DNA of 34,408 nt, taken from positions 1 through 34,408 of IMG/VR virus record IMGVR_UViG_3300037093_000109; one strand, given 5' to 3'. The notes below the pieces were generated by a model. The model saw only the letters and a list, made by a program, of their open reading frames with translations. It did not search any database and had not been told where the DNA came from. Below are positions 21,655-29,439 of this stretch, piece by piece. The first letter of the stretch is position 1. Every line of letters starts with the position of its first letter. The position numbers and the translations under genes are program-made. The stretch comes from a virus.

Positions 21655-22448
21655 TATTTCCAGCCCGCCTTGAGTTTCCTTCTCAATTCGCCAACGGAAG
21701 TGTTTTCGTTAGCGGAATCTGGCGCCGATACTGGGTTGCTCTTGATGTTACCTAATGATCTTGGGGCTGAACCGCCTTTCTGATCGCCACCCTGCATCTG
21801 AACCGACAATCTAATCATTTCTTTTGCTTGTTCAAGGGGGTGAAGTTGAGAAATACGTTTCAATTCGTCTGGTGCTTTACCAAGTTTGTAGAGTACGTCT
21901 GCGGCATTTGGGAGTAGGAGCGCTGTATCACGCATTGAGTCTGTGAAAGGTGCATCTGGCGACCTAACTACATCTTCAAAGTCGTCGTACTTGCTAGAAG
22001 CGTTATCAAGATGGTCTTGCAACTTTTGATATTGCTTATGTACGTGCGCTTGTTTTTCCGCATGTTGTGCTGCCTGTTCACGCTGATCTTTCGCTTGAAG
22101 GGCTGCATTAACTGCTCTACTGATATGATCTTCAATACCACCAGTTGGTTGTGGGGTATATCCATTCATAGGTTGTTGATCTTGTGATGGGTTCTGGACG
22201 GGTTGTGAGCCCAAGCGCGCGTGCAAGTCCTGTAACTGTGATTGCATCATTCGCATTTCCTTTTGGTGCCGCTTCTCTTGTCTACCGAGTCTTTCCTTGG
22301 CAGCAAGCGGCAATTCATCCCTGAAATCCATACCTGGGTGCGGCTCTTGCAAGCCTTCCGCTTCATCAGCAGGTATGCCCAAACTTTCCATCGCCTGACC
22401 AGCAACATTTTGTTGCTCTTGGTGAGACATCATTTTCGACTGTTCCAT
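21654..22448 (-). CDS. Scaffolding protein
   Basis: 264 residues, strongly helical, Gln/Glu/Lys-rich and without hydrophobic core segments. Coiled-coil regions lie around residues 52-80 and 105-165. The C-terminus VGELRRKLKAGWK is a short basic helix, like the basic C-terminal coat-binding domain of P22 scaffold. The order portal, scaffold, coat is that of P22. GGAG lies 8 bases before the ATG. It is expected to guide coat assembly and leave the procapsid. Confidence 0.82.
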   Translation of the reverse strand: MEQSKMMSHQEQQNVAGQAMESLGIPADEAEGLQEPHPGMDFRDELPLAAKERLGRQEKRHQKEMRMMQSQLQDLHARLGSQPVQNPSQDQQPMNGYTPQPTGGIEDHISRAVNAALQAKDQREQAAQHAEKQAHVHKQYQKLQDHLDNASSKYDDFEDVVRSPDAPFTDSMRDTALLLPNAADVLYKLGKAPDELKRISQLHPLEQAKEMIRLSVQMQGGDQKGGSAPRSLGNIKSNPVSAPDSANENTSVGELRRKLKAGWK

Positions 22449-22569
22449 ATCTTCTACTCCACACGGCGTTCCTTCGCCCCGCGATTTAGCCGTCGCGTTC
22501 GACCCGTGGATGCCTCCACGTCAATGAAACCATTTTACGCTCGCAATTGCACAAAAACAGCGCCACAGA

Positions 22570-24843
22570 TTAGGCTTTTGCTTCCGGTTGTGGTTTATTC
22601 GCCTGTTCTTTTGCTACTTCTCGATCTTCTGTTTTGTGATGATGATCAATTTGATGACCCGTCATCTTGGCATGATGATCGAGCGCTACTTTCTTGTGTT
22701 CCAATTCTCGATCTAAATGCCCGCCATGAACTTCTGCCTGAATCTTCTTAAGTTCTACCAATAATTTGGCTTTCCCAAGATCAGTTTCAGCTGAAGTTGA
22801 TTCAAGTTCGTGCTGCATCTTCTGCAATTCCATCATCAATTTAGCTTTGTCCAATTCATGAGATTGCTGATCAAGTTGTAGTTTTCCACCGCGTTCTTGC
22901 AACTGTTGTTGCTTGATTTGCAATTCAGCCTGTTTCATTTGCATTTCTTGTTGCATCATTTGTTGCTGCGGATCAGGTTTTGGAGGTGGTGGTGGCTGAC
23001 CTTCTTCTTTCGCCAATATTTCAGGCGGAACAAGAGTTTTAAACCGATCAGCAATCTGTGACATAAACGATATATCGAGATTCTTCGCCAATAGATCAGC
23101 AACCAATGGAAATACTGCAGGGTTGATGTTAACCAATTGCATGAGCAGTTCCATTGATGCTTCTTTCTGTACTGCAAAGGATGGACCTGTATCAATCTCA
23201 ATATCATACTCACCCGCTTCCATTGAATTTGAAATCGTTCCGTCAGGTTGTTTCTGATTAAGTATTTTTGACTGAGTCTTACCGTCTGGCTTAGAGATAA
23301 CAACGTGTCGCTCATCACCACCATACACAACTGGCAATAGATCCAATACCACACGACCAGCTTGCTCAATGGCTTGGTTCAAGTTATCGAAATAGACATA
23401 AGCTGACATTGATCCAGCTCTCATACGATTTTTGATTGCCACACCAGACTGCGCATTGGTTTCAGCGCCCTGCAACTCTTCGTGAAAGCCCATGATTTCT
23501 TTCATGTCCATGGTGCCGCGTTCAAACTGTTGCAATAGACCTTGAGATATCTCCCAAGCTGGCATCTTTTGTGGCATTGCACCGGTCTTTTGATCAGCTT
23601 TTGCTATCAATATACCGTTCTGCAATTCAGGATTACGCCACATTTGCTCATTGCCAATAATGTTATCTGGCGTGCCAATCCACTGTTCACGACGACGATT
23701 CTTAATTTCAGCTGCTATTTCAGAACCTACAAAGTTAATGAATCGTTGTGCGTCTTTGGCTTCATGAATAAATGATCGGGTATATTGTCTGCCTTCAATG
23801 AAGCATGAATCGCCATCTACGAATATGATAGGTAATTGCTTGGATGGCCATTCGCTGAAATCGATAATGCAATCCTTGGTTAAGCGATAGTGCATAATCT
23901 TGTAATCTTGGGTCTGACGTTCCATCACGATATGCGGAATCTCGCGCTCTAACATTTCACGCACAACAGGCGAGTCTTTCATCATTTCACGTTGTTTTGC
24001 GAAGGATATCTGCATTTCTTCCCATTGTTCCATTGACACGAACTGACCGTTGGAAAGCTTGTAGGCCATGGTAGAGAACCATTCCTTTTGGTAATAGTCA
24101 CAAACTACTATCGTGTCTCTTGTCTCCCATTGGAAATCTAATAGCGTGCGAGGATCGTTGTAAGAGACAGGATTGGTTATATATGGATAAGTAGCCGCAA
24201 ATTCTTCTTTGCTAAACACATAGTTTCTCGAACAATAGTTCCCATCACCTTTGTGTGGCTTTAAAGCTGTCGCATCAAAGGTACATCTTGTTGGATCAGG
24301 GATCATATTAAACATGATCTTCTGATTGAAACTCATCGGTGTTTCATATTCTAAGTTAATCTGAAATGCGCCATAACCGCTATAGAGGGCATTACGAAAT
24401 GCACTTTGATATACCAAATCGTTCTGAGATTGATATGAGATTGTACGGACTAAATCAGCTCGGAGATCAATTTGCTCTTGCGTTGCTTTGCCTGTTAACG
24501 AACGGACAATTAAATCTGGCTTATTTTTTCTCTGCTCGCCGGCTATCTTTTTTGTGGCATCATATAGCTTATTGAATGTCATGCAAGGTTTGAATAGACG
24601 GTTGAACTCAGCTCTATCAACTGATGTCCATTGATCGCGCAGCAAGAAGTTCATATCCTCCTTGCCTCGTACCATGTTCTCGTTAAAGTAGGTGTTCCAG
24701 ACGTTTAGATTGTCGCGTGCTTTGCCAATGACTTCTCGTTCATCAATGCCGGCATCATAGAGTTTCTCCATTCGCCTTTTATCTAGATCAACGATTTCTT
24801 CTGGGGATAGATCAGTGCCAACGTGAAATATTTCGCGGTTCAT
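22570..24843 (-). CDS. Portal protein, P22 gp1 family
   Basis: 757 residues, close to the 725 of P22 portal. Family features: NVWNTYFNENMVRGKEDMNFLL near the N-terminus (read in parts), FNKLYDATKKIAGEQRKNKPD, RNALYSGYGAFQINLEYE and FINFVGSEIAAEIKNRRREQW. The C-terminal 160 residues are a long Gln/Glu-rich helix, matching the helical barrel of P22 portal. They end in a His-rich segment (DHHAKMTGHQIDHHHKTED). AAGGAAGG precedes the ATG. The 22449-22569 gap upstream of scaffold holds only a small GTGGA-TGCC-TCCAC hairpin (22506-22519). Confidence 0.9.
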   Translation of the reverse strand: MNREIFHVGTDLSPEEIVDLDKRRMEKLYDAGIDEREVIGKARDNLNVWNTYFNENMVRGKEDMNFLLRDQWTSVDRAEFNRLFKPCMTFNKLYDATKKIAGEQRKNKPDLIVRSLTGKATQEQIDLRADLVRTISYQSQNDLVYQSAFRNALYSGYGAFQINLEYETPMSFNQKIMFNMIPDPTRCTFDATALKPHKGDGNYCSRNYVFSKEEFAATYPYITNPVSYNDPRTLLDFQWETRDTIVVCDYYQKEWFSTMAYKLSNGQFVSMEQWEEMQISFAKQREMMKDSPVVREMLEREIPHIVMERQTQDYKIMHYRLTKDCIIDFSEWPSKQLPIIFVDGDSCFIEGRQYTRSFIHEAKDAQRFINFVGSEIAAEIKNRRREQWIGTPDNIIGNEQMWRNPELQNGILIAKADQKTGAMPQKMPAWEISQGLLQQFERGTMDMKEIMGFHEELQGAETNAQSGVAIKNRMRAGSMSAYVYFDNLNQAIEQAGRVVLDLLPVVYGGDERHVVISKPDGKTQSKILNQKQPDGTISNSMEAGEYDIEIDTGPSFAVQKEASMELLMQLVNINPAVFPLVADLLAKNLDISFMSQIADRFKTLVPPEILAKEEGQPPPPPKPDPQQQMMQQEMQMKQAELQIKQQQLQERGGKLQLDQQSHELDKAKLMMELQKMQHELESTSAETDLGKAKLLVELKKIQAEVHGGHLDRELEHKKVALDHHAKMTGHQIDHHHKTEDREVAKEQANKPQPEAKA

Positions 24844-24886
24844 GGTTACCCTTCCTTGGGTTATTTGATGATCTAGTATAACTTAT

Positions 24887-25072
24887 TTATCTTTTAGCTA
24901 AATTTTTTAATGAATCTTTATATTTCTCTAAAGCCAGTCTAATAGCCTCTTTATTCTCTATATCAATTGACCCAAATAATAGGGCACTCAAACCAGCTTG
25001 ATGGATTTCTTCTTTATGCTCTTTGAATAGATCTTGTAATTTTTTTAAAGTTTCTTCTTTTGTCATCCACAT
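24887..25072 (-). CDS. Small helical hypothetical protein
   Basis: 61 residues, entirely helical and charged (EETLKKLQDLFKEHKEEIHQ, KEAIRLALEKYKDSLKNLAKR). The ATG at 25072 has GGA five bases upstream. A second ATG at 25066 overlaps the stop of the preceding gene as ATGA and is an alternative start. Family unknown. It is the last of a chain of overlapping small genes between terminase and portal. Confidence 0.6.
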   Translation of the reverse strand: MWMTKEETLKKLQDLFKEHKEEIHQAGLSALLFGSIDIENKEAIRLALEKYKDSLKNLAKR

Positions 25073-25494
25073 ACTATTCCATTCCCATCACATACTTTGC
25101 AGTCCATGCCGTCATCACTGAATGTGGTGCCATTGCAGATAGGACATTTGTGTGGAGTCTGTTTTCTAATTGTTCCTTTAAGTAATCCAATTTGATTAAG
25201 ACTTGCCACCCTAAATGATTCCAACTCTTCCAATTTAACATGTATTTTATGAAATCTAATTGCGTCATCTTCTATCTCTTCAGAAAGTAATTTGTCAGCA
25301 TTTACTTGATCTTTTTCTAACTCTTCTAATTTATCTCTATTTATATTGTTTAATTGTATTTGTTGATGTTGAAAACAATTAAAATTTGATTCTAACTTTT
25401 CTAATCGTTCATTAATTTCATCAATTAATTCTTTTAGGTTTGTGAATCGAACTTCATTCAATCTTTCATCGCTGATTTCATTTTCTTTATTCAA
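25063..25494 (-). CDS. Coiled-coil protein with C-terminal zinc ribbon
   Basis: 143 residues from a TTG start at 25494 that overlaps the previous stop (TTGA) and has GAGG eight bases upstream. An ATG at 25551 would overlap the preceding gene by 61 bases and has no clear site. Residues 1-100 are acidic coiled coil. The C-terminus has CPICNG and CKVCDGNG, the CxxCxG pairs of DnaJ-type zinc ribbons. Function unknown; a protein- or nucleic-acid-binding role is inferred from the ribbon. Confidence 0.65.
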   Translation of the reverse strand: MNKENEISDERLNEVRFTNLKELIDEINERLEKLESNFNCFQHQQIQLNNINRDKLEELEKDQVNADKLLSEEIEDDAIRFHKIHVKLEELESFRVASLNQIGLLKGTIRKQTPHKCPICNGTTFSDDGMDCKVCDGNGIVCG

Positions 25495-25745
25495 TTTCTT
25501 TTCCTCGATTGGGTCGCACCTACATTTGGTAATTCCGGCAAATACATCCAATGAGTCACCGCTTCATCATCTTCGGCCATGTCAATTTCTTCTTCTATCT
25601 CATTTTGTACTTCGCGAATAAATACCTCTTTTCCATCTGTGCTTATTCCTAAATAGCCTGTGTATGGTGTTCCATTTCTTAGCAAAAAAACTACGCATGT
25701 GCAATGATCAGGTAGTGCATTATCTACGCTTATCCATGTTTTCAT
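25491..25745 (-). CDS. DUF551-like protein, copy 1
   Basis: 84 residues. It starts MKTWISVDNALPDH and contains EAVTHWMYLPELPN, the two ends of the DUF551 pattern (WISVxxxLPxxxxxVL...VTHWMPLPxPP) with the usual spacing. A similar protein is encoded 150 bases upstream (25897-26103). The ATG overlaps the previous stop (ATGA). DUF551 proteins are common in phages of enteric and other proteobacteria, with no known function. Confidence 0.8.
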   Translation of the reverse strand: MKTWISVDNALPDHCTCVVFLLRNGTPYTGYLGISTDGKEVFIREVQNEIEEEIDMAEDDEAVTHWMYLPELPNVGATQSRKRN

Positions 25746-25900
25746 TTCTCTAATCCAATTAATTCAAATTCTTCAATATCTAAACTACGCTCCGATTTAC
25801 AAATTTTATCAGCAATATCTTTACTTAATGTCGCATATCGAACAATACCGCCTGTGCTTCCTTCTAAAGTATAGCCTTCTATTATTATATAGACTTTCAT
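25742..25900 (-). CDS. Small hypothetical protein
   Basis: 52 residues (MKVYIIIEGYTLEGSTGG, RYATLSKDIADKICKSER, then an acidic helix), linked to both neighbours by ATGA overlaps. The N-terminus looks like a beta-strand pair and the rest helical. Not recognised. It separates the two DUF551-like genes. Confidence 0.65.
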   Translation of the reverse strand: MKVYIIIEGYTLEGSTGGIVRYATLSKDIADKICKSERSLDIEEFELIGLEK

Positions 25901-26103
25901 TTCAGTAATTCCGGTGGATTAGGAAGTGGCATATAATGCGTTACCCAAAAATCACATTCTTCGCAAGTATCTTGACTATTGAAACACCATTCATGCATAG
26001 ATGATAAAAATCCGGTAAAAACCTGAAATCCATCTGTAATGATTAATGTAACATTTATTGCGTCTGGCAATTTATCTTCAACTGATATCCATTCACTCAT
26101 CAT
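25897..26103 (-). CDS. DUF551-like protein, copy 2
   Basis: 68 residues (or 67 from the second of two adjacent ATGs). SEWISVEDKLPDA and FWVTHYMPLPNPPELL give both ends of the DUF551 pattern. A CxxC pair (TCEECDF) lies just before the last strand. Two DUF551 genes so close together suggest duplication or paired function. GGGAAA lies before the ATG. Confidence 0.85.
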   Translation of the reverse strand: MMSEWISVEDKLPDAINVTLIITDGFQVFTGFLSSMHEWCFNSQDTCEECDFWVTHYMPLPNPPELLK

Positions 26104-26200
26104 TTATTTCCCTTAATCGATTAATTAATAATTCTAGATATTCAATTTCTTTTTTATGATTGAATGGATATTCATTGATTAGGGATGCAGAATATTTCAT
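26093..26200 (-). CDS. Very small helical protein
   Basis: 35 residues (MKYSASLINEYPFNHKK, then EIEYLELLINRLREINDE), predicted as one amphipathic helix. AGGTG lies before the ATG and the stop overlaps the next gene by 11 bases. Kept because the site, the heptad pattern and the overlap fit this packed region. It is too short for family assignment. Confidence 0.45.
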   Translation of the reverse strand: MKYSASLINEYPFNHKKEIEYLELLINRLREINDE

Positions 26201-26265
26201 TTCACCTGCAATAAATTTAATTCGCGCTCATTTTTCTTCTTTTTTAATTTGCCCTGTTGTTAGCA

Positions 26266-26340
26266 TTAAGGACGCCCCGAAATAAAACCATAAATAATAT
26301 AACTCGCACAAAAAATAAATGCATACCAATACCAAGGCAT
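26266..26340 (-). CDS. Possible 24-residue membrane peptide
   Basis: MPWYWYAFIFCASYIIYGFI and a short polar end: a single hydrophobic, aromatic span. The ATG overlaps the previous stop (TAATG) and GGAG lies 8 bases upstream. Positional evidence is good, but so short a frame may be chance. Between it and 26200 only frames of 12 codons or fewer are seen. Confidence 0.4.
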   Translation of the reverse strand: MPWYWYAFIFCASYIIYGFISGRP

Positions 26341-26675
26341 TATTTCTTCTCCAACAATTTCTTTCCATCAATTTCAACAACTGTAAATTCAGCATCAATT
26401 GCACTATTACTTTCTGATTTATATTTAGGAGGAACTACAAGATCAATTTTATCGCCTATTTTTGCGCTATTCATTTGATCTTGATATCGCTTGGATTGCT
26501 CATGGAACTGCTTTTGCTGAGATATTCCTGCCATATATTCTGGCTGATTGTTAAGTTGCATTTGAGCTCCATAACAAATATGACAATTACAGCCATTCAT
26601 TTTAGGATAACCACATTGTGTTGAGACTGGATCAAATATATTAAATGGATTAAATATATCGCTCAATAATCCCAT
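26340..26675 (-). CDS. Hypothetical protein with Cys cluster
   Basis: 111 residues. The N-terminus (GLLSDIFNPFNIFDP) is hydrophobic and may associate with membrane or virion. Then CGYPKMNGCNCHICYG carries four Cys and one His, a likely small metal site. The rest is a polar helix and a C-terminal strand region (IDLVVPPKY, EFTVVEIDGKKLLEK). GGAG precedes the ATG. Lies just downstream of the terminase gene; role unknown. Confidence 0.65.
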   Translation of the reverse strand: MGLLSDIFNPFNIFDPVSTQCGYPKMNGCNCHICYGAQMQLNNQPEYMAGISQQKQFHEQSKRYQDQMNSAKIGDKIDLVVPPKYKSESNSAIDAEFTVVEIDGKKLLEKK

Positions 26676-26676
26676 A

Positions 26677-26895
26677 TTATTTCTCCAACTTGCTTATTCT
26701 AGACATTAAATTATCTAAACAATCATGGATAACTGATATAGCTAAATTCATAGATGCGCATGCTCTTTCAACCATTTCAGTCTGTGATTCAATTGTTGCT
26801 TGAAGTGAATTTCTTATCATACACATTTCGCAATATTCATATGGTTTAAAGTTATGTTTATCACATCTTATTTTGTAATCATCTGGGTGCATCAT
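26677..26895 (-). CDS. Small protein with CxxH...CxxC metal site and coiled coil
   Basis: 72 residues. RCDKHNFKPYEYCEMCMI gives CxxH and CxxC twelve residues apart, a probable zinc knuckle, followed by a helix with heptad spacing to the C-terminus (ACASMNLAISVIHDCLDNLM). It starts 4 bases after the terminase stop without a strong site. The next gene also has a Cys cluster. Function unknown. Confidence 0.65.
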   Translation of the reverse strand: MMHPDDYKIRCDKHNFKPYEYCEMCMIRNSLQATIESQTEMVERACASMNLAISVIHDCLDNLMSRISKLEK

Positions 26896-26899
26896 AATT

Positions 26900-28453
26900 T
26901 TAATTCGTCCACCTAAATCCAGGATTCATCATATCAATCTTTTCAACTGGCGCTTTCTCCGCAGCAATTCTATCCGCTGCAAATTCCATAGCATTATATT
27001 GCAAAGCATCCATTGGGTGTGAGGAAATATTCTTTTCCGGCTTATCTTTATATCGCTCTTCACCCGTCACAGCTAATCGCTTAAAAACATATCCTTTTAC
27101 AAATCCTTTAATTAATTGCGGGCAATTCTTGCGAGAGATAATAAAACTGGGCTTACCGTCAGTCATGCGATTAAGAAAAAATCTAACTGCACCAATGCGA
27201 GGCTCTAAATCATTTGTGCGCGCTGCTTCCGTTTTGATTCCAAGCGAGGTTAATTCATTAATGCAGGATGTTTCCTCTAATATGCTATCTCTTGCCGCCC
27301 CAGCTGGATCAAATACCGATATGCCAATCTTACAATAAGGGAAATCCCTAGCTAATCCAGGTAATACTACTGATTCAGCAAATGTTCTAATCCCCATATC
27401 TTCGCCGATATATTCTTTCAGCACCCTGAACTGGCCACGAGCCGACATTTGCGTTACAACACACGCTGGAGTTAATCCACCATCCCACCCTAAATGTATT
27501 GGCTCACCGTACATTATCTCAATGGTATCGACAGCATGTACGTCAAGATTGAATTCAGGAAAGACCCGCTTGCCAGTGCCAACAGAACCATACTGGCCAA
27601 GACAAAATACATTAATGAAGTCGGTAGATTGTCCACTAGCCAATTTAACATAATAATCAGTAGCCAAATGATTGGCATTGTCACAATTAGGGTTAGGAAC
27701 CCAATTATTATCTTCATCTTTAATTAATCCCGGCGGCTGGTGAAAGATCTTATATCCTTCAATCTGTTTTTCTTCAAAATCTTTATAAATCCAGTGATCC
27801 GTTTCTGGCGGATTTGTGTCCGCAATAATTCCAGACCAATAAGGCTCAGGACAAAAAGAACGAGAAGGATAGCGCCCATTAACGCGACCTTTAAAATGTG
27901 AAAGAACATTATGTGGCAACTCCGATAATTCGTTGAGATATACACCTGTCAATTCAAGCGATTTAATCTTACGTACATCATCTGGCCTATCCAATGCTAG
28001 GAATATAATTTCTAATTCAACAACACCATGACCATCATTAAAGATATGCTCATATGTGAGAATAGGTTTCTGTCTCTTGCGAATATCACCTAAATCACCA
28101 AACCATGTTAACCAAGTTTGTAACGTGGTTGACTGGAGTTCCCCGCTCGTGTTTCTAACGATGGCCCAACGTGCTCTTCGTCTGCCGTTGTACCAGGCTG
28201 GCATTTGACAGGTGCGACGGACAATCTCTTGTATACATGCGGTTGATTTACCCGAGCCATAAGGTCCCATGATAAGCCGCACAAAACTATCATCGTTATG
28301 CCACAAACTACCTGTAGCAGTCGGTATATATGTGTGATTATTGGGTGTCGCATAAATAATACTCTTCTCGTCGTCAGTAATGATGTGTTGTGTGATTTGT
28401 TGATTATGTGAGTTTTCCAATGCATCAAGACGTTTTAATAGTTCGGGTTTCAT
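26900..28453 (-). CDS. terL: Terminase large subunit
   Basis: 517 residues from the ATG at 28453, which has AAGG upstream. A frame extending to 28588 is rejected because that stretch encodes a zinc ribbon in another frame. Walker A is GPYGSGKST (63-71). The Walker B region is LELTGVYLNE. RNuclease-domain acids are seen in HLGWDGG, VFDPAGAARD and HPMDALQY. The enzyme packages DNA into the procapsid and cuts concatemers. The type of end it makes cannot be told from the sequence. The small subunit lies upstream, in the usual order. Confidence 0.92.
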   Translation of the reverse strand: MKPELLKRLDALENSHNQQITQHIITDDEKSIIYATPNNHTYIPTATGSLWHNDDSFVRLIMGPYGSGKSTACIQEIVRRTCQMPAWYNGRRRARWAIVRNTSGELQSTTLQTWLTWFGDLGDIRKRQKPILTYEHIFNDGHGVVELEIIFLALDRPDDVRKIKSLELTGVYLNELSELPHNVLSHFKGRVNGRYPSRSFCPEPYWSGIIADTNPPETDHWIYKDFEEKQIEGYKIFHQPPGLIKDEDNNWVPNPNCDNANHLATDYYVKLASGQSTDFINVFCLGQYGSVGTGKRVFPEFNLDVHAVDTIEIMYGEPIHLGWDGGLTPACVVTQMSARGQFRVLKEYIGEDMGIRTFAESVVLPGLARDFPYCKIGISVFDPAGAARDSILEETSCINELTSLGIKTEAARTNDLEPRIGAVRFFLNRMTDGKPSFIISRKNCPQLIKGFVKGYVFKRLAVTGEERYKDKPEKNISSHPMDALQYNAMEFAADRIAAEKAPVEKIDMMNPGFRWTN

Positions 28454-28595
28454 TCTTGACCTTGAGTTGTTCTTGAGTGGAAAATCTGACACCGCAACGC
28501 AAGCATTCACGCCTGCGTCGGATTGTATTGTGTTTATCGTTCGGGACTGTGTCGACAACCCGTGTCTCAGGGTAATTGCAATTTCCACATATCAT
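28425..28595 (-). CDS. Stand-alone NrdR-like zinc ribbon protein
   Basis: 56 residues. MICGNCNYPETRVVDT, then IRRRRECLRCGVRFSTQEQL, matches the N-terminal zinc ribbon of the repressor NrdR (CPxCxxxxTKVxDSR...IRRRRxCLxCxxRFTTxE), including both CxxC pairs and the four arginines. In NrdR this part binds NrdR boxes before ribonucleotide reductase genes. The ATP-cone domain of NrdR is absent. The last 29 bases overlap the start of the terminase gene. AGGG lies 10 bases before the ATG. Related small ribbons exist near terminase genes in other phages; the role here is not known. Confidence 0.75.
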   Translation of the reverse strand: MICGNCNYPETRVVDTVPNDKHNTIRRRRECLRCGVRFSTQEQLKVKNETRTIKTS

Positions 28596-28609
28596 TGAGA
28601 GCCCTAGGA

Positions 28610-28876
28610 CTATTCAAATTTATCGCGTTGTCTCTTTACTTCGCCGCGCGGCATGTTACCTGGGTCATTGCTTGGCCATGCAGTATATGATTCTTTGCCC
28701 TGCCATGAGCTGTGAGCACCATCACCTGTGGTTTTTGAGGTTGGCATGTCAGCTGTTTTGTAAGCTTTGATTGCGCCCACTGGCTCGTTTTTTACTGGAT
28801 AGAGTGGACCGTGATAGTTAACTGATTTGTAATCTTGGATGTTATTTAGGCCGAGTACTTCGAGTGCTTTATCCAT
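28610..28876 (-). CDS. Conserved-looking hypothetical protein beside terminase
   Basis: 88 residues from the ATG at 28876, which has GGAG eight bases upstream; an ATG two codons earlier is too close to that site. Sequence is polar with few hydrophobics (KALEVLGLNNIQDYKSVNY, PVGAIKAYKTADMPTSKTT, WPSNDPGNMPRGEVKRQRDKF, in parts). Not recognised. It sits between the two terminase subunit genes and may help packaging. Confidence 0.6.
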   Translation of the reverse strand: MDKALEVLGLNNIQDYKSVNYHGPLYPVKNEPVGAIKAYKTADMPTSKTTGDGAHSSWQGKESYTAWPSNDPGNMPRGEVKRQRDKFE

Positions 28877-28906
28877 TTGCATAGCTCCTATTTGCCTATC
28901 AATGTT

Positions 28907-29293
28907 CTATGTGGAACAATTTTTGGCTTCTAATTGATCAAGACGTTCCCTTATTTCGATCTCAGCTGCTTTATCGCCAAAATCTTCGCGGAATGTACGC
29001 TCTAATATCCATGCTATTGCTTGCCAGTTTTTCTCTCTCCCCATGACATCCTGCATGAGAAATATGGCATTTTTAGCGCGTATCTGTTTTATATTGTGGA
29101 AAAACTCAGCATATTCCGAATCAATATTCTTCGCAATATCTTCCTTGCCAGTTTCCATCCAATTATAAATTGATTTGCGATCAATGCGAGCACATTCCGC
29201 AGCCAAGGTAATAGGTAAAAATTCCTTTAACGCTGCTAAGATTTTTTCTCTTACCTGCGGGGTAAATTTTGTGGGCCGGCCTTCCTCTGCCAT
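28907..29293 (-). CDS. Terminase small subunit
   Basis: 128 residues from the ATG at 29293, the first start followed by family-like sequence. EGRPTKFTPQVREKILAAL, then PITLAAECARIDRKSIYNWM, is the N-terminal helix-turn-helix of phage small terminases (pattern GRPxKxTPExxxxIL...GxTxxxAAxxAGIxxxTxxxW). The next helices include AKNAIFLMQDVMG and ILERTF.EDFG, the usual ending. It recognises packaging sites and controls the large subunit. First gene of the late operon. The 147-base gap upstream has no clear leftward promoter. Confidence 0.85.
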   Translation of the reverse strand: MAEEGRPTKFTPQVREKILAALKEFLPITLAAECARIDRKSIYNWMETGKEDIAKNIDSEYAEFFHNIKQIRAKNAIFLMQDVMGREKNWQAIAWILERTFREDFGDKAAEIEIRERLDQLEAKNCST

Positions 29294-29377
29294 CTCTATG
29301 CAAATCCTATGCAATTGATTACCAATTGTACTCTGTGGATTGTGGGAAGGGAAGAGGTAATGTATTGTTAAATATAC

Positions 29378-29406
29378 TTGACACTCGGGATCAGCTCTTG
29401 TATCAT
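29378..29406 (+). promoter_or_regulatory. Second early promoter TTGACA-17-TATCAT
   Basis: TTGACA (29378-29383), 17 bases, TATCAT (29401-29406): the same boxes and spacing as at 1699-1727. Both also have AAATATA just before the -35 with one base between. It drives the rightward small-gene operon from 29440. The inverted repeat of the first promoter is not conserved here. Confidence 0.75.
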
Positions 29407-29439
29407 GCACTCACTAACAACAAATATGGAGCAAACGAA

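Noticed and set aside
22242-22751. 169-residue plus-strand frame across scaffold and portal
   Set aside because: Antisense to two well-supported structural genes and compositionally odd (Phe/Leu/Arg-rich, as is typical of shadows).
28454-28588. 45-residue N-terminal extension of the large terminase
   Set aside because: The stretch shows no terminase similarity, and in another frame it encodes the NrdR-like ribbon. A good start with AAGG exists at 28453.
29294-29410. 39-residue N-terminal extension of the small terminase
   Set aside because: It runs through the divergent promoter region and is not family-like. The family pattern starts at the ATG at 29293.
29269-29439. 57-residue N-terminal extension of the gene at 29440
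   Set aside because: It covers the promoter boxes and has no site. GGAG marks the ATG at 29440.
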